A DNA stretch of 64,000 bases from Oxalicibacterium solurbis (GCF_014635845.1 NZ_BMDP01000002.1:682001-746000); one strand, 5' to 3'. Positions 24,772 through 35,844 are shown, counted from the first letter of the stretch. Made by a program: numbers and translations. The notes: generated from the sequence alone by a model not told the origin.

Positions 24772-24798
24772 AAAGCGGGCCGCAAGGCCCGTTTTTTT
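24772..24798 (+). terminator. Rho-independent terminator after tsf
   Basis: CGGGCC (24776-24781) and GGCCCG (24786-24791) form a stem around the stable tetraloop GCAA, followed by seven T. It starts five bases after the tsf stop and ends the rpsB-tsf unit. Confidence 0.9.
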
Positions 24799-24982
24799 AA
24801 CGTCATCGATCAAATCGTGCCTGATGACGTTTCGATAATGCGCGAATGACGCATTACCGATTAAGATTCCGTATGCGGCGCAATCGCCGGCAGTTGTCGC
24901 AGGACGGAATGCAGTACCTGCAATATCGCAATACCGGAAACTAGCCCTGGCAAAAAAACGGACAATACAAGGAATCCAGCCC

Positions 24983-25699
24983 ATGACGACCCCAGCATAC
25001 AAACGCGTTCTCCTTAAACTTTCGGGCGAGGCGTTGATGGGAGACGATCCGTACGGCATCAACCGCGCGACGATCGAGCGCATGGTGGCGGATGTGTCGG
25101 AAGTCGCAAAGCTGGGTGTGGAACTGGCGATCGTCATCGGCGGCGGGAATATCTTCCGCGGCGTGGCGCCTGGCGCGCAAGGCATGGACCGCGCAACGGC
25201 CGACTACATGGGTATGCTGGCGACCGTGATGAATTCGCTGGCGCTGGCCGATGCGATGCGTCAGATCGGCATGACGGCGCGCGTGATGTCGGCAATCGGC
25301 ATCGAGCAGGTGGTCGAGCCCTATGTGCGCCCGAAAGCGTTGCAGTACCTGGAAGAGGGCAAGATCGTCATCTTCGCGGCCGGTACCGGCAATCCGTTCT
25401 TCACGACCGATACTGCGGCTGCGTTGCGCGGTTCCGAGATCGGAGCCGAGATCGTGCTGAAAGCGACCAAGGTGGATGGCGTCTACAGCGCCGATCCGAA
25501 CAAGGATCCTACGGCGACGCGTTATTCGACGATCAGCTTCGACGAGGCGATTTCCAAGCACCTGCAGGTGATGGATGCGACGGCTTTCGCGCTGTGCCGC
25601 GACCAGCGCCTGCCGATCAAGGTGTTTTCCATCGTCAAGCCGGGCGCGTTGAAATCCGTCGTGATGGGCGAAGACGAGGGTACGCTGGTGCACGTTTGA
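24983..25699 (+). CDS. pyrH: Uridylate kinase
   Basis: PyrH phosphorylates UMP to UDP. It is a hexameric bacterial enzyme of the amino-acid kinase fold, unrelated to eukaryotic UMP kinases. The 238-residue protein shows [26 protein letters not shown], the [11 protein letters not shown] segment and [16 protein letters not shown]. It begins a unit pyrH-frr-uppS-cdsA-dxr-rseP with short gaps. The 215-bp region before it holds the tsf terminator and two further hairpins. Confidence 0.97.
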   Translation: MTTPAYKRVLLKLSGEALMGDDPYGINRATIERMVADVSEVAKLGVELAIVIGGGNIFRGVAPGAQGMDRATADYMGMLATVMNSLALADAMRQIGMTARVMSAIGIEQVVEPYVRPKALQYLEEGKIVIFAAGTGNPFFTTDTAAALRGSEIGAEIVLKATKVDGVYSADPNKDPTATRYSTISFDEAISKHLQVMDATAFALCRDQRLPIKVFSIVKPGALKSVVMGEDEGTLVHV

Positions 25700-25783
25700 T
25701 ACAGCCTGTAACACTGACGATGTTGATGCCGGGAACGCCGGCAATCCAATCCAGTCCAATTTGCAGTAAATAGGAGAGCAGTA

Positions 25784-26344
25784 ATGACTGTCGCAGATGC
25801 AAAAAAAATCGCCGAACAGAAAATGCAGAAGTCGATCGAGACGCTGAAGAGCGATCTGGCGAAGGTACGCACCGGCCGTGCACATACCGGCCTGCTGGAC
25901 CATGTGATGGTCGAATACTACGGCACGCCGACGGCGCTGCCGCAGGTGGCTAACCTGACGTTGGTCGATGCGCGTACGATCGGCGTGCAGCCGTACGAAA
26001 AGAAAATGGTCGCCACCATTGAGAAGGCGATTCGCGAATCCGATCTGGGTCTGAACCCGTCGACGCAAGGCGATTTGATTCGCGTGCCGACGCCACCGTT
26101 GACCGAAGAGCGCCGCAAGGAAATGGTCAAGCTGGTCAAGAGCGAAGCCGAGGATGCGAAGATCGCGATCCGCAACATCCGTCGCGACGCCAACGAATCT
26201 CTGAAGAAGCTGGTGAAGGACAAGGCTTGCTCGGAAGACGACGAGCGCCGTGCGCAGGATGACGTGCAGAAGCTGACCGACAAGTTTGTTGTCGAAGTCG
26301 ACAAGATGGTCGCCGAAAAAGAAAAAGAAGTGCTGACGGTTTGA
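25784..26344 (+). CDS. frr: Ribosome recycling factor
   Basis: RRF splits post-termination ribosomes together with EF-G. The 186-residue protein is the normal length and shows [20 protein letters not shown], then [15 protein letters not shown] and the late VRNIRRDAN-like [20 protein letters not shown] lies nine bases before the ATG. It is 84 bases after pyrH and 40 before uppS. Confidence 0.97.
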   Translation: MTVADAKKIAEQKMQKSIETLKSDLAKVRTGRAHTGLLDHVMVEYYGTPTALPQVANLTLVDARTIGVQPYEKKMVATIEKAIRESDLGLNPSTQGDLIRVPTPPLTEERRKEMVKLVKSEAEDAKIAIRNIRRDANESLKKLVKDKACSEDDERRAQDDVQKLTDKFVVEVDKMVAEKEKEVLTV

Positions 26345-26384
26345 GCCGGCTTTTCCTTTCTCCCTCCATTCCGGTTGCCCGCTC

Positions 26385-27149
26385 ATGACGCTGAAGAGTT
26401 CAACCCAGACCGTGCCGGAAGTATCGCTGGTGCCGCGCCACATTGCGCTCATCATGGACGGCAATGGACGCTGGGCGACAAAGCGTTTCATGCCGCGCGT
26501 TGCCGGTCATGCGAAGGGTGTGGAGGCTGTGCGCGGCGTGGTGGAAGCCTGCGCGAAGGCAGGTGTCGAATACGTCACTTTCTTTGCCTTCAGTTCCGAG
26601 AACTGGCGCCGCCCGCAAGAAGAAGTCAGCGTGCTGATGCGCCTGTTCATGACGGCGCTGGAGCGTGAGGTCGCCAAGATGCATGCGAACGGCATCCGGC
26701 TGAAGATCGTCGGCGATCTCGATCGCTTCGACGACAAATTGCAGCAAATGATCGCTTCTGCCGAACGCAAGACGGCCGGCAATACGCGGATGACGGTTAC
26801 CGTTTGTGCCAATTACGGCGGCCGCTGGGACATCATGCAGGCGACCGGCAAGATGGTGGCGGCCAATCCGGGCGTTACCACGTTCACCGAGGAAATGCTG
26901 GCGCCGCATCTGTCGATGGCCTACGCACCTGAACCCGATCTCTTCATTCGCACCGGCGGCGAGGAGCGGATTTCCAACTTCCTGCTGTGGCAACTCGCCT
27001 ATACCGAGCTGTATTTCACCGAAACCTACTGGCCGGATTTTGACGCGGCTGCGCTGGAACGGGCGCTCGTCTCTTACCAGAGGCGTGAACGACGCTTCGG
27101 CCGTACCAGCGAGCAGCTGACCGAACAGGCGGCGGCAGTCAAATGCTGA
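26385..27149 (+). CDS. uppS: Undecaprenyl diphosphate synthase
   Basis: UppS condenses eight isopentenyl units onto farnesyl diphosphate to make the C55 lipid carrier for peptidoglycan and lipopolysaccharide. The 254-residue protein has the catalytic aspartate in [22 protein letters not shown], and the C-terminal [15 protein letters not shown]. It overlaps cdsA by seven bases. Its companion genes cdsA and dxr supply phospholipid and isoprenoid precursors. Confidence 0.96.
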   Translation: MTLKSSTQTVPEVSLVPRHIALIMDGNGRWATKRFMPRVAGHAKGVEAVRGVVEACAKAGVEYVTFFAFSSENWRRPQEEVSVLMRLFMTALEREVAKMHANGIRLKIVGDLDRFDDKLQQMIASAERKTAGNTRMTVTVCANYGGRWDIMQATGKMVAANPGVTTFTEEMLAPHLSMAYAPEPDLFIRTGGEERISNFLLWQLAYTELYFTETYWPDFDAAALERALVSYQRRERRFGRTSEQLTEQAAAVKC

Positions 27150-27958
27150 AAACGCGGATCATCACGGCAGTCATTTTGCTGGCCGTGCTGCTGCTGGCAA
27201 TCTTTTCCGGCTATCCGCTGGTATTCACGCTGCTGGTAATCGCCTTTTTTGCCGCTGCGGCATGGGAGTGTCTGCGCCTGTTCGGCAATCGCCATCCGAC
27301 GATCGGCGCGGCATTGTGGACGATCGCTTTTGCCTGGCTGGTCCTGTTCGGCCGTATCGACGGGCCGTTGCTGCCGGCGCTTTGCGTCGTGATCTGGGCT
27401 TTGCGGCTGGCGCCGTCGCTGGCGATGGGGCTGCCGCCGGCGGGCGGTGTCGGCGATCGCCTGGCGATGGGCATCTACGGTGTCGCCATCCTCGGTGCCT
27501 TTGTCGCGGTGCTCGTACTGTTCTCGCGTTCGGCGCTGTACATGTTTTCCGTGATGGCGATCGTCTGGCTGGCCGACATCGGCGCCTATTTCAGCGGCAA
27601 GGCCTTTGGCAAGCGCAAGCTGGCGCCGTCGATTTCTCCCGGCAAGTCGTGGGAAGGCGCAATCGGCGGTACCATCATCGTGCTGCTGGCCGGCGTTGCA
27701 ACGCTGGCGGCTCCCGCCTTGCAGGACACCTTCGCCGTGCAGCTTTATCTGAAATGGGGTTGGGGCGGTTTCCTCGCTATCCTGATCCTGATGACGGCCG
27801 CCAGCATCGTCGGCGATTTGTTTGAATCCCAACTGAAGCGTCGCGCCGGCATGAAGGACAGCAGCAATCTATTGCCCGGACATGGCGGTGTTCTCGATCG
27901 CATCGATGCCTTGTTGCCGACCCTGCCGCTGGCCGTTCTCGTCAGCTACTGGATGTAA
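27143..27958 (+). CDS. cdsA: Phosphatidate cytidylyltransferase
   Basis: CdsA makes CDP-diacylglycerol from phosphatidic acid and CTP in the inner membrane. The 271-residue protein is mostly hydrophobic, with about seven or eight membrane segments, and carries the C-terminal CDS signature [20 protein letters not shown] followed by [15 protein letters not shown]. It starts inside the end of uppS and is followed four bases later by dxr. Confidence 0.95.
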   Translation: MLKTRIITAVILLAVLLLAIFSGYPLVFTLLVIAFFAAAAWECLRLFGNRHPTIGAALWTIAFAWLVLFGRIDGPLLPALCVVIWALRLAPSLAMGLPPAGGVGDRLAMGIYGVAILGAFVAVLVLFSRSALYMFSVMAIVWLADIGAYFSGKAFGKRKLAPSISPGKSWEGAIGGTIIVLLAGVATLAAPALQDTFAVQLYLKWGWGGFLAILILMTAASIVGDLFESQLKRRAGMKDSSNLLPGHGGVLDRIDALLPTLPLAVLVSYWM

Positions 27959-27962
27959 TTTC

Positions 27963-29138
27963 ATGCAGCACATCACCATTCTCGGCTCGACCGGTTCCAT
28001 CGGTCTCTCGACGCTGGACGTCATCGCCCGTCATCTCGACCGCTATACCGTTTATGCGTTGACGGCGCAGAGCAGGGTGGATGAACTGGCGCAGCAGTGC
28101 GGGCAGTTCCGGCCGCAGGTGGCCGTTGTCGGCACTGCCGAGGCAGCACAAAAGCTGCGCGGCCTGCTGCGTGAAAAAGGCGTGGCAACGCAAGTCGAAT
28201 ACGGCGAAGCGGCGCTGTGTGCAGTGTCTTCCGCATCGGCTTGCGATACGGTCATGGCCGCCATCGTCGGCGCGGCCGGGCTGGCACCGACATTGGCGGC
28301 CGCGCGTGCCGGCAAGAAAGTGCTGTTGGCGAACAAGGAAGCGCTGGTCATGTCCGGACAGTTGCTGATGGACGCAGTCGGCGCCAGCGGTGCGGTGCTG
28401 ATGCCGATCGACAGCGAACACAATGCGATCTTTCAGTGCCTGCCGGCCGGTTACAGTCGCGTTCCGGAAAAACACGGCATCGCGAAAATCCTGCTGACCG
28501 CTTCCGGTGGCCCTTTCCTGAAACGTCCGCTGGACACGCTGGACAAGGTCACCTGCGAAGAAGCGGTCGCGCATCCGAAATGGGTGATGGGCCGCAAGAT
28601 TTCAGTCGATTCGGCGACGATGATGAACAAGGGGCTGGAAGTCATCGAGGCCTACTGGCTGTTCGGTGTGCCGGCAACCGATATCGATGTCGTCATCCAC
28701 CCGCAGAGTGTCGTGCATTCGATGGTGTCCTACGTGGACGGTTCGGTGCTGGCACAGCTCGGCAATCCTGACATGCGCACGCCGATCGCGCATGCGCTTG
28801 CCTATCCGGAACGCATCGCTTCCGGTGTCGCGCCGATCGACCTGGTGCAGATCGCGCAGTTGACGTTCGAACAGCCGGATTTGCAGCGTTTTCCCTGCCT
28901 GAAACTGGCGTATGATGCATTGCACGCGGGCGGATCGGCGCCGGCCGTCATGAATGCGGCCAACGAGGTGGCAGTACAGGCTTTCCTCGACCGGCGCATC
29001 GGTTTCCGCACGATCAACGACCTGATCGCCCGCGTAATGGATGCGTTGCCGCTTTGCTCGATCGCCGATATCGAATCGGTGTGCGAACAGGATCGCCGCG
29101 CCCGGGAAATCGCTCTGTCCAATATCCAGCCATCATGA
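27963..29138 (+). CDS. dxr: 1-deoxy-D-xylulose 5-phosphate reductoisomerase
   Basis: Dxr catalyses the first committed step of the MEP isoprenoid pathway, using NADPH and a divalent metal. The 391-residue protein has the NADPH motif GSTGSIG near the N-terminus, [12 protein letters not shown], the metal and substrate segment [15 protein letters not shown], the flexible lid around [21 protein letters not shown] and the C-terminal four-helix domain. Start chosen at 27963 (MQHITILG), just after the cdsA stop. Its stop overlaps the rseP start. Confidence 0.96.
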   Translation: MQHITILGSTGSIGLSTLDVIARHLDRYTVYALTAQSRVDELAQQCGQFRPQVAVVGTAEAAQKLRGLLREKGVATQVEYGEAALCAVSSASACDTVMAAIVGAAGLAPTLAAARAGKKVLLANKEALVMSGQLLMDAVGASGAVLMPIDSEHNAIFQCLPAGYSRVPEKHGIAKILLTASGGPFLKRPLDTLDKVTCEEAVAHPKWVMGRKISVDSATMMNKGLEVIEAYWLFGVPATDIDVVIHPQSVVHSMVSYVDGSVLAQLGNPDMRTPIAHALAYPERIASGVAPIDLVQIAQLTFEQPDLQRFPCLKLAYDALHAGGSAPAVMNAANEVAVQAFLDRRIGFRTINDLIARVMDALPLCSIADIESVCEQDRRAREIALSNIQPS

Positions 29139-30484
29139 TGCTGCTGCAAACCATCCTTGCCTTCGCCGTCGTTCTCGGTGTGCTGATCATCGTGCACGAG
29201 CTCGGCCATTATCTGGTTGCGCGCTGGTGCAATGTGAAGGTGCTGCGCTTTTCTGTCGGCATGGGCAAGGTCGTCTGGTCGCGCCGTTTCGGTACTGACC
29301 AGACAGAATGGGCAGTGTCGATGCTGCCGCTGGGCGGCTATGTGAAGATGCTGGATGCGCGCGATGGCGATCTGGCCGACGTGTCGCCGCAGGACATGCA
29401 GCGCGAATTCACGCGCCAATCGGTCTGGAAGCGCATCGCCATCGTGGCAGCCGGCCCGATCGCCAATTTCCTGCTCGCGATCCTGCTGTTTGCCGGGCTG
29501 TACAGCCATGGCATTCCAGAGCCGGCGGCCAAGCTGGGTGCGCCGTCCGAACAGTCGATTGCATGGAAGGCAGGCCTGCGCGGCGGCGAGCGGGTGACGG
29601 CTGTCAACGGCGAACCGGTACAGGCCTGGGGCGATCTGCGCTGGCTGATGGTGCAGGCCGTCGTCGACCGCCAGCCGGCTAGGCTGGATGTGGTAGACGC
29701 AGCCGGCGCGCAGGAAACGGCCATCATTCCGGTCGACAGCGTGCCAACGGAAAAACTGGACGGTGACTTCCTGGCTGATCTGGGTATCGATCTGGCACGG
29801 CCGCCGGCAGTATTGGGCCAGATCGTACCGGATGGTCCGGGCATGCTGGCAGGATTGCAGCAAGGAGATGAAATCGTTGCTGTCGATGGCACACCGATTC
29901 GCGATGGCATGGCTTTTGTCGATGCAGTACGCGCCGCTGCCGGCAAGACGCTGCAGGTGCGTTTGCAGCGCCATGGCGAAACGCTGACGTTGCCGGTGAC
30001 GCCGGAAACGCTCGAACAGGGCGGCCAGACATTCGGCCGCATCAAGGTCGAAGTGGCGATGATGCCGGAAATGGTCACGGCCGGTAGCGGTCCGCTGGCA
30101 GCGCTGGGCAAGGCGGTGAAGAAGACGTGGGACACCAGCGCGATGACGGTCAAGATGGTCGGCAAGATGATCGTCGGCGAGGTTTCCTGGAAGAACGTTA
30201 CGGGGCCGATCACGATCGCCGATTATGCGGGGCAGACGGCCCGCATCGGCTGGATCAGCTACCTGAGTTTTATCGCCTTCGTCAGCATCAGTCTGGGCGT
30301 CATGAATCTGCTTCCCATTCCGGTGCTGGATGGAGGGCATTTGCTGTATTATGCTGTCGAAGTTTTGACGGGCCGCCCGGTTTCCGAGCGCTTCGGGGAG
30401 ATCGCGCAACGGGCAGGTGTGGGGATACTGATGACCCTGATGCTGGTGGCAGTCTTCAACGACATCAACCGGCTTGTTTCCTGA
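29135..30484 (+). CDS. rseP: Site-2 intramembrane metalloprotease RseP
   Basis: RseP cleaves the anti-sigma factor RseA and other membrane substrates within the bilayer, activating the envelope stress response. The 449-residue protein has HELGH at 21-25 (two zinc histidines and the catalytic glutamate), the third ligand in VLDGGHLL near the C-terminus, about four membrane segments and two periplasmic PDZ domains between them ([14 protein letters not shown] and [14 protein letters not shown]). The start overlaps the dxr stop as ATGA; a second ATG follows immediately. bamA follows after 49 bases. Confidence 0.95.
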   Translation: MMLLQTILAFAVVLGVLIIVHELGHYLVARWCNVKVLRFSVGMGKVVWSRRFGTDQTEWAVSMLPLGGYVKMLDARDGDLADVSPQDMQREFTRQSVWKRIAIVAAGPIANFLLAILLFAGLYSHGIPEPAAKLGAPSEQSIAWKAGLRGGERVTAVNGEPVQAWGDLRWLMVQAVVDRQPARLDVVDAAGAQETAIIPVDSVPTEKLDGDFLADLGIDLARPPAVLGQIVPDGPGMLAGLQQGDEIVAVDGTPIRDGMAFVDAVRAAAGKTLQVRLQRHGETLTLPVTPETLEQGGQTFGRIKVEVAMMPEMVTAGSGPLAALGKAVKKTWDTSAMTVKMVGKMIVGEVSWKNVTGPITIADYAGQTARIGWISYLSFIAFVSISLGVMNLLPIPVLDGGHLLYYAVEVLTGRPVSERFGEIAQRAGVGILMTLMLVAVFNDINRLVS

Positions 30485-30533
30485 CAGCGCGCACCTTGCC
30501 GGGTCTGACCAAGTATCTTGATTACCATAGCCG

Positions 30534-32918
30534 ATGAAATTACATTCTGAGCGTTTCACCTTGCCGTTGTTTCCCCGTCGCCTCATTGCCATTGCCGCCT
30601 TTGCATTGTGCTCAAGCCATGCGTATGCGGTCGATCCCTTTACCGTCAAGGACATCCGTGTCGAAGGCATCCAGCGTACCGAGCCGGGTACGGTGTTCAG
30701 CTATCTGCCGGTACGCGTAGGCGATACCTATACCGATGAAAAAGGCACGACGGCGATCAAGGCGCTGTATGCAACGGGCTTCTTCAAGGATGTCCGCATC
30801 GAGACGGAAGGCAACGTGCTGGTCGTGTTCGTCGAGGAGCGTCCGGCAATTGCCAGCGTGGAATTCACCGGCACCAAGGAATTCGACAAGGACACGCTGA
30901 CGAAGGCGCTGAAGGAAATCGGCGTCGGCGAATCACGCATCTACGACAAGTCGCTGGTCGATCGCGCCGAGCAGGAACTGAAGCGGCAATACCTGTCGCG
31001 CGGTCTGTATTCGGTCGCCATCACGACGACGGTCACGCCGCTGGAACGTAATCGCGTGGCGATCAATTTCGCCGTTGACGAAGGCGATGCCGCCCGCATC
31101 ATGAACATCGGCATCATCGGCAACAAGGCCTTCAGCGAGAAAGATCTCGTCAAGAAACTGGCCTTGCGCACTCCGGGCTGGTTTACCTGGTACTCGAAGG
31201 CCGATCAGTATTCGAAGCAGAAGCTGGCAGCCGATATCGATACGCTGAAATCGTTCTACCAGAACAACGGTTATATCGAGATGCGCGTCGAATCGACGCA
31301 GGTGTCGATCACGCCGGACAAGAAAGACATCTACATCACGATCAACATCAGCGAAGGCGAGAAATACACGGTCTCCGGCGTCAAGCTGGAAGGCGAAATG
31401 TTCGGCCGTGACGCGGAGATGGCTTCGCTGGTGCAGTTGAAGGCTGGCGACGTGTATTCGGGCGAGAAGCTGACAGCCAGCACGAAGAACATCACCGAAC
31501 GCATGGGCAATTTTGGCTATGCGTTCGCCAACGTCAATGCGAATCCGCAGATCGACCGCGAGAAGAAGCAGGTTGCGTTCACGATCTTTGTCGATCCGGG
31601 CCGACGCGTCTATGTGCGCAACGTCAATATCGCAGGCAACACGAAGACGCGCGACGAAGTCATTCGCCGCGAACTGCGGCAATTCGAGAATTCCTGGTAT
31701 GACGGCGAGAAAATCAAGCTGTCGCGCGATCGCGTAGACCGTCTCGACTACTTCACCGACGTGAAGGTGGAAACGCCGGATGTGCCGGGCAAAACCGATC
31801 AGGTGGACGTCAACTTTGCCGTGACGGAAAAACCGACCGGTAACATCATGCTGGGTGCCGGTTTCTCCAGCAGCGAGAGTCTGACCTTGAGCGGCGGCGT
31901 CAACCAGACCAACGCTTTCGGTAGCGGAAACACGGTCGGTGTGAACGTCAATACCAGCAAGTATTACCGGACGATCGCGGTTTCGGCGACGAACCCGTAT
32001 TTCACCGATGATGGCGTCAGCCGTACCTACGAATTGTTTACCCGCACGACGCGTCCGCCATCAATCAGTACCGGTGATTATCGTTTCCGCAGTACCGGCG
32101 GTAATATCCGGTTCGGTGTGCCGTTCTCGGAAGCGGATACCGTGTTTTTCGGTGCGGGTGTGGAGCGTACCGAGATCACCGTCTACAAAGGTTTGGGCGA
32201 CGAAGACAGTGATAAGGATGACAGCCCGCAACGCTACATCGACTATGTCAATGAACTTAATGGTGAAACATATACCGCTACGAACCCTCAACCGGATGGC
32301 GAGTATACTGGGACGACAACCAGCATTCCGCTGACCATCGCATGGCAGCGCGACAATCGTGATAGTGCGCTGGTGCCGACGAAGGGGCGTTACCAGCGTA
32401 TCAACTTCGAAATTTCGCCGGCCGGGGATACGAAGTATTATCGGACCACGTTTCAGCAACAGTACTTCCAGCCGCTGTTCTCGAGCACGACGCTGGCGCT
32501 GAATGGCGAGATCAACTACGGCAAGGCTTTGGGTGGCGACACGTATCCGATCTTCAAGAACTTCTACGGCGGTGGTATCGGTTCGGTGCGCGGTTATGAA
32601 AGCGCTTCGCTCGGTCCGAAAGATTCGAACGGCGATCCGCTCGGCGGGTCTAAGCGACTGATCCTGAATGCGGAATTGCAGTTCCCGTTCCCCGGATCGG
32701 AAAACGATCGTACGCTGCGCTGGTTCACCTTTGTCGATGCAGGTAACGTCTACGATGATGACCAGAGTTTCGGCAGCGATCTGAAAGCGTCGGCAGGTAT
32801 CGGTTTCAGTTGGGTATCGCCAATCGGTCCTCTCAAGCTCAGTTTCGGCAAACCGCTGAACAAGAAGCCGGAGGATGATGAACAGGCCTTCCAGTTCCAG
32901 TTGGGTACCGGCTTTTAA
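30534..32918 (+). CDS. bamA: Outer membrane protein assembly factor BamA
   Basis: BamA folds and inserts beta-barrel proteins in the outer membrane. The 794-residue precursor has a basic, hydrophobic signal peptide cleaved probably after AYA (residue 32), five POTRA domains (for example FTVKDIRVEGIQRTEPGTVF and YTVSGVKLEGEMFG) and a 16-strand C-terminal barrel with the conserved GGIGSVRGYE lid-lock motif and a terminal phenylalanine. The barrel loop around 32200-32330 is acidic and less GC-rich than the POTRA part. skp follows after 41 bases. Confidence 0.96.
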   Translation: MKLHSERFTLPLFPRRLIAIAAFALCSSHAYAVDPFTVKDIRVEGIQRTEPGTVFSYLPVRVGDTYTDEKGTTAIKALYATGFFKDVRIETEGNVLVVFVEERPAIASVEFTGTKEFDKDTLTKALKEIGVGESRIYDKSLVDRAEQELKRQYLSRGLYSVAITTTVTPLERNRVAINFAVDEGDAARIMNIGIIGNKAFSEKDLVKKLALRTPGWFTWYSKADQYSKQKLAADIDTLKSFYQNNGYIEMRVESTQVSITPDKKDIYITINISEGEKYTVSGVKLEGEMFGRDAEMASLVQLKAGDVYSGEKLTASTKNITERMGNFGYAFANVNANPQIDREKKQVAFTIFVDPGRRVYVRNVNIAGNTKTRDEVIRRELRQFENSWYDGEKIKLSRDRVDRLDYFTDVKVETPDVPGKTDQVDVNFAVTEKPTGNIMLGAGFSSSESLTLSGGVNQTNAFGSGNTVGVNVNTSKYYRTIAVSATNPYFTDDGVSRTYELFTRTTRPPSISTGDYRFRSTGGNIRFGVPFSEADTVFFGAGVERTEITVYKGLGDEDSDKDDSPQRYIDYVNELNGETYTATNPQPDGEYTGTTTSIPLTIAWQRDNRDSALVPTKGRYQRINFEISPAGDTKYYRTTFQQQYFQPLFSSTTLALNGEINYGKALGGDTYPIFKNFYGGGIGSVRGYESASLGPKDSNGDPLGGSKRLILNAELQFPFPGSENDRTLRWFTFVDAGNVYDDDQSFGSDLKASAGIGFSWVSPIGPLKLSFGKPLNKKPEDDEQAFQFQLGTGF

Positions 32919-32928
32919 GTGCTGGTGG

Positions 32929-32934
32929 CATAAT
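32929..32934 (+). promoter_or_regulatory. Possible -10 box before skp
   Basis: CATAAT follows TGG, giving an extended -10-like TGnCATAAT (32926-32934) directly after the bamA stop. No -35 box is evident. It would allow separate expression of skp and the lipid A genes. Confidence 0.3.
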
Positions 32935-32974
32935 AGACAATTGGTGGTCGAAATTTGAGATGTGGAGAATTATT

Positions 32975-33496
32975 TTGAAGGCTTCAATCAAATCCTCAGT
33001 AATGTCCAAATGTCTGGCGCTGTTGATCGCCGGCCTTGGTTTTGTTTCCGTTGCGCAAGCGCAGGAGTCGGCAAAAATCGGCTTCATCAGCACCGAGCGC
33101 ATTTTCCGTGAGGCGGCACCATACAAGGCAGCACAGGCCAAGCTGGAGCAGGAATTTTCCAAGCGCCAGAAAGAATTGCAGGACATGGCGACGCGCCTGA
33201 AATCGATGGCCGACAAATACGACAAGGATGCGCCGGTGCTGGCGGATTCCGAGCGCGTGAAACGTCAACGCGAACTGGCCGATCTGGATAAGGACTTTCA
33301 GCGTACGCAGCGCGAGTTCAAGGAAGACCTGAACCAGCGCCGTAACGAAGAAACTGCCGCAGCGATCGATCGCACCAACAAGGTGATCAAGCAGATCGCG
33401 GAAGCGGAAAAATACGACATCATTCTGCAGGAAGCAGCGTATGTCAGCCCGCGCATCGACATCACCGATAAGGTGCTGAAGGCGCTCGGTAAATAA
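32975..33496 (+). CDS. skp: Periplasmic chaperone Skp/OmpH family
   Basis: Skp holds unfolded outer-membrane proteins in the periplasm before the Bam complex. The protein has a signal peptide (KSSVMSKCLALLIAG, cleavage likely after AQA), a short beta part (KIGFISTERIFREA) and a long Lys/Glu/Gln-rich coiled coil that forms the tentacles, ending with ITDKVLKALGK. An in-frame ATG stands at 32960, but GGAG (32964-32967) lies inside its codons and is seven bases before the TTG at 32975, so I prefer the TTG. It sits between bamA and lpxD as in most proteobacteria. Confidence 0.88.
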   Translation: MKASIKSSVMSKCLALLIAGLGFVSVAQAQESAKIGFISTERIFREAAPYKAAQAKLEQEFSKRQKELQDMATRLKSMADKYDKDAPVLADSERVKRQRELADLDKDFQRTQREFKEDLNQRRNEETAAAIDRTNKVIKQIAEAEKYDIILQEAAYVSPRIDITDKVLKALGK

Positions 33497-33510
33497 CAGA
33501 AAAGGCTACG

Positions 33511-34566
33511 ATGAGCACTCGACTGGGAGACTTGGTCGAACGCTTGGGGGGCCGGTTGATTGGCGATGCCGACAAGCAAGTTGTCGGCATCGCGCCATTG
33601 AGCGATGCCGATGCATCGCACATCACGTTTCTTTCCAATCCCAAGTTCCGAAAACAGGCAGCGCAGACGCAGGCGGCGGCACTGATTTTGTCGCAGGCGG
33701 ATGACGAAGTGGTCGGGCCGGATTATGCCGGTACGCGCATCGTCACGGCCAATCCGTATGCTTATTTCGCGCGCGCTGCCCAGTTCTTCGCGGCCTTGCA
33801 CGCACATCCGGCACCACGCGGTATTCATCCGACGGCTGCTGTCGATCCGCAAGCCAGCGTGGCGGCCAGTACATCGATCGGACCACATGTGACGATCGAG
33901 GCGGGGGCGCGCATCGGCGACGATTGCGTGATCGGGGCAGGATGTTTCATCGGCCGCGATGCTGTCGTCGGTAAGGGCACGCTGTTTCATCCGCGTGTGA
34001 CTTTCCTGGCTGGCTGTCGCATCGGCGAACGCGGCATTTTGCATTCCGGTGCGGTAATCGGCGCCGACGGTTTCGGTTTTGCCAACGAAAGCGGTGCGTG
34101 GATCAAGATTCCGCAGACTGGTGCGGTTGCAATCGGCAACGACGTAGAGATCGGTGCGAACACGACGGTGGATCGCGGCGCATTGGCCGATACGGTGATC
34201 GAGGATGGCGTCAAGCTGGACAACCAGATCCAGATCGGCCACAACTGCCGCATCGGCGCACATACGGCGATGGCGGGCTGCGTCGGCGTGGCTGGTAGCG
34301 CGATCATTGGCAAGCATTGCACATTCGGCGGTGCGGCGATGGTGTTGGGGCATTTGACGATTGCCGATAACGTTCACATTTCATCCGGCAGCATGGTGTC
34401 GCGCTCCATTAACGAGCCGGGGCAGTACACCGGTTTCTATCCTCTGGCAAAAAACGCGGAATGGGAAAAATCTGCCGTCATCGTGCGCAATTTGGCGTCG
34501 ATGCGTGAGAAAATCCGCGAACTGGAAAAACATATCAAATCGCTCGGCGAAGACAAGAATGACTAA
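33511..34566 (+). CDS. lpxD: UDP-3-O-(3-hydroxyacyl)glucosamine N-acyltransferase
   Basis: LpxD adds the second hydroxyacyl chain in lipid A synthesis. The 351-residue protein has the N-terminal uridine-binding domain ([29 protein letters not shown]), a left-handed beta-helix of hexapeptide repeats (about 105-300) with the catalytic histidine region [12 protein letters not shown], and a C-terminal helix that binds acyl carrier protein. It is 14 bases after skp, and fabZ starts within or just after its end. Confidence 0.96.
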   Translation: MSTRLGDLVERLGGRLIGDADKQVVGIAPLSDADASHITFLSNPKFRKQAAQTQAAALILSQADDEVVGPDYAGTRIVTANPYAYFARAAQFFAALHAHPAPRGIHPTAAVDPQASVAASTSIGPHVTIEAGARIGDDCVIGAGCFIGRDAVVGKGTLFHPRVTFLAGCRIGERGILHSGAVIGADGFGFANESGAWIKIPQTGAVAIGNDVEIGANTTVDRGALADTVIEDGVKLDNQIQIGHNCRIGAHTAMAGCVGVAGSAIIGKHCTFGGAAMVLGHLTIADNVHISSGSMVSRSINEPGQYTGFYPLAKNAEWEKSAVIVRNLASMREKIRELEKHIKSLGEDKND

Positions 34567-34576
34567 TCAGGGAAAC

Positions 34577-35056
34577 ATGCAGCATATGAAGACGCTCGAC
34601 ATCAACCAGATCAAGGAATACCTGCCGCACCGCTATCCGCTGCTGCTGGTCGATCGCGTGTTGACGTGGGAATCGGGAAAATCGATTACCGCGATCAAGA
34701 ACGTCACCGCCAACGAGGAATTCTTCAACGGCCACTTTCCGCATAAGCCCGTCATGCCAGGCGTGTTGATGATCGAGGCGCTGGCGCAGACTGCCGCGTT
34801 GCTGTCATTTTTGACGATGGGGCAAAAGCCGGATCACAACAGCGTCGTTTATTTTGTCGGTATCGATGGCGCGCGTTTCAAGCGTCCGGTCGAGCCAGGC
34901 GACCAATTGAAGATGGAAGTCGAAATCCTGCGCAATGCGCGTGGTATCTGGAAATACAAGGCAGTTGGCTCGGTAGACGGACAGGTCGCGCTGGAAGCCG
35001 AACTGATGTGCACGATGCGCACGATCAACGACGCCAGCCAACCGGCAGGACAGTAA
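34577..35056 (+). CDS. fabZ: 3-hydroxyacyl-[acyl-carrier-protein] dehydratase
   Basis: FabZ removes water from 3-hydroxyacyl-ACP in fatty acid elongation; it competes with LpxA and LpxD for the same substrates, which explains its place here. The hot-dog fold protein has the catalytic histidine H53 in [11 protein letters not shown] and glutamate E67 in MIEALAQ. In-frame ATGs lie at 34559 (overlapping lpxD), 34577 and 34586; I chose 34577 ([20 protein letters not shown]), but 34586 fits the AGGGA spacing about as well. Its TAA overlaps the lpxA ATG by one base. Confidence 0.95.
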   Translation: MQHMKTLDINQIKEYLPHRYPLLLVDRVLTWESGKSITAIKNVTANEEFFNGHFPHKPVMPGVLMIEALAQTAALLSFLTMGQKPDHNSVVYFVGIDGARFKRPVEPGDQLKMEVEILRNARGIWKYKAVGSVDGQVALEAELMCTMRTINDASQPAGQ

Positions 35057-35844
35057 TGGCGCGCATTCATCCGACCGCGATCGTCGATCCGCAGGCGCAG
35101 CTGGCGGATTCGGTCGAGATCGGCGCTTATGCGGTCATCGGCCCGCATGTGTCGATCGGCGCCAATACCTGGATCGGTCCGCATACGGTGATCGAGGGCC
35201 ACACGCGCATCGGCAGTGACAACAAGATTTTCCAGTTCGCCTCGATTGGTGCGGCCCCGCAGGATAAAAAATACGCAGGCGAGCCGACCGAGGTGCATAT
35301 CGGTGATCGCAACACGATACGCGAATTCGTCACCATCAATCTCGGCACCGTGCAGGATGCCGGCGCCACGCGGCTGGGCAACGACAACTGGATCATGGCT
35401 TACGTGCATATCGCGCACGATTGCCAGCTCGGCAGCAACATCATTCTTGCCAACAACGCGACGCTGGCCGGCCATGTGCATCTGGAGGACTGGGTGTTCC
35501 TTGGCGGTTTCACGTCGGTGCACCAGTTCTGCCATATCGGCGCACATGCGATGACGGCGTTCACCGCTGCCGTCAGCCAGGACGTGCCGCCGTTCGTCAC
35601 CGCTGCCGGCAATCGTGCGGTGCCGGCTGGCATCAACAGCGAAGGTTTGCGTCGTCGCGGTTTCACCAGCACGCAGATCGCCGCGATCAAGCGTGGCTAT
35701 CGCACCATCTATCGTTCGGGACTTCCGCTGGAAGAGGCAAAAGCCGTCTTGCGTGCGGAAGAAACCGCTTCTCCTGACGCTGCCGATTATTTGCGTCAGT
35801 TGCGCGAATTCATCGAAGCCTCTCCGCGTGGCATCATTCGCTGA
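35056..35844 (+). CDS. lpxA: UDP-N-acetylglucosamine O-acyltransferase
   Basis: LpxA starts lipid A synthesis by acylating UDP-GlcNAc with a 3-hydroxyacyl chain. The 262-residue protein has about ten coils of hexapeptide repeats beginning with [20 protein letters not shown], the catalytic histidine in [10 protein letters not shown], the nucleotide-binding [17 protein letters not shown] region and a helical C-terminal domain ([10 protein letters not shown]). The start overlaps the fabZ stop (TAATG), so the two are coupled; lpxB begins inside its last 17 bases. Confidence 0.97.
   Translation: MARIHPTAIVDPQAQLADSVEIGAYAVIGPHVSIGANTWIGPHTVIEGHTRIGSDNKIFQFASIGAAPQDKKYAGEPTEVHIGDRNTIREFVTINLGTVQDAGATRLGNDNWIMAYVHIAHDCQLGSNIILANNATLAGHVHLEDWVFLGGFTSVHQFCHIGAHAMTAFTAAVSQDVPPFVTAAGNRAVPAGINSEGLRRRGFTSTQIAAIKRGYRTIYRSGLPLEEAKAVLRAEETASPDAADYLRQLREFIEASPRGIIR

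Noticed and set aside
24941-26491. 516-codon minus-strand open frame
   Set aside because: Antisense to pyrH, frr and uppS, all of which are certain.
28802-30670. 622-codon minus-strand open frame
   Set aside because: Spans dxr, rseP and the bamA start on the opposite strand; His/Arg/Gln-rich and without motifs.
33298-34377. 359-codon minus-strand frame with repeated patterns
   Set aside because: The periodic pattern is the shadow of the hexapeptide repeats of lpxD on the other strand.
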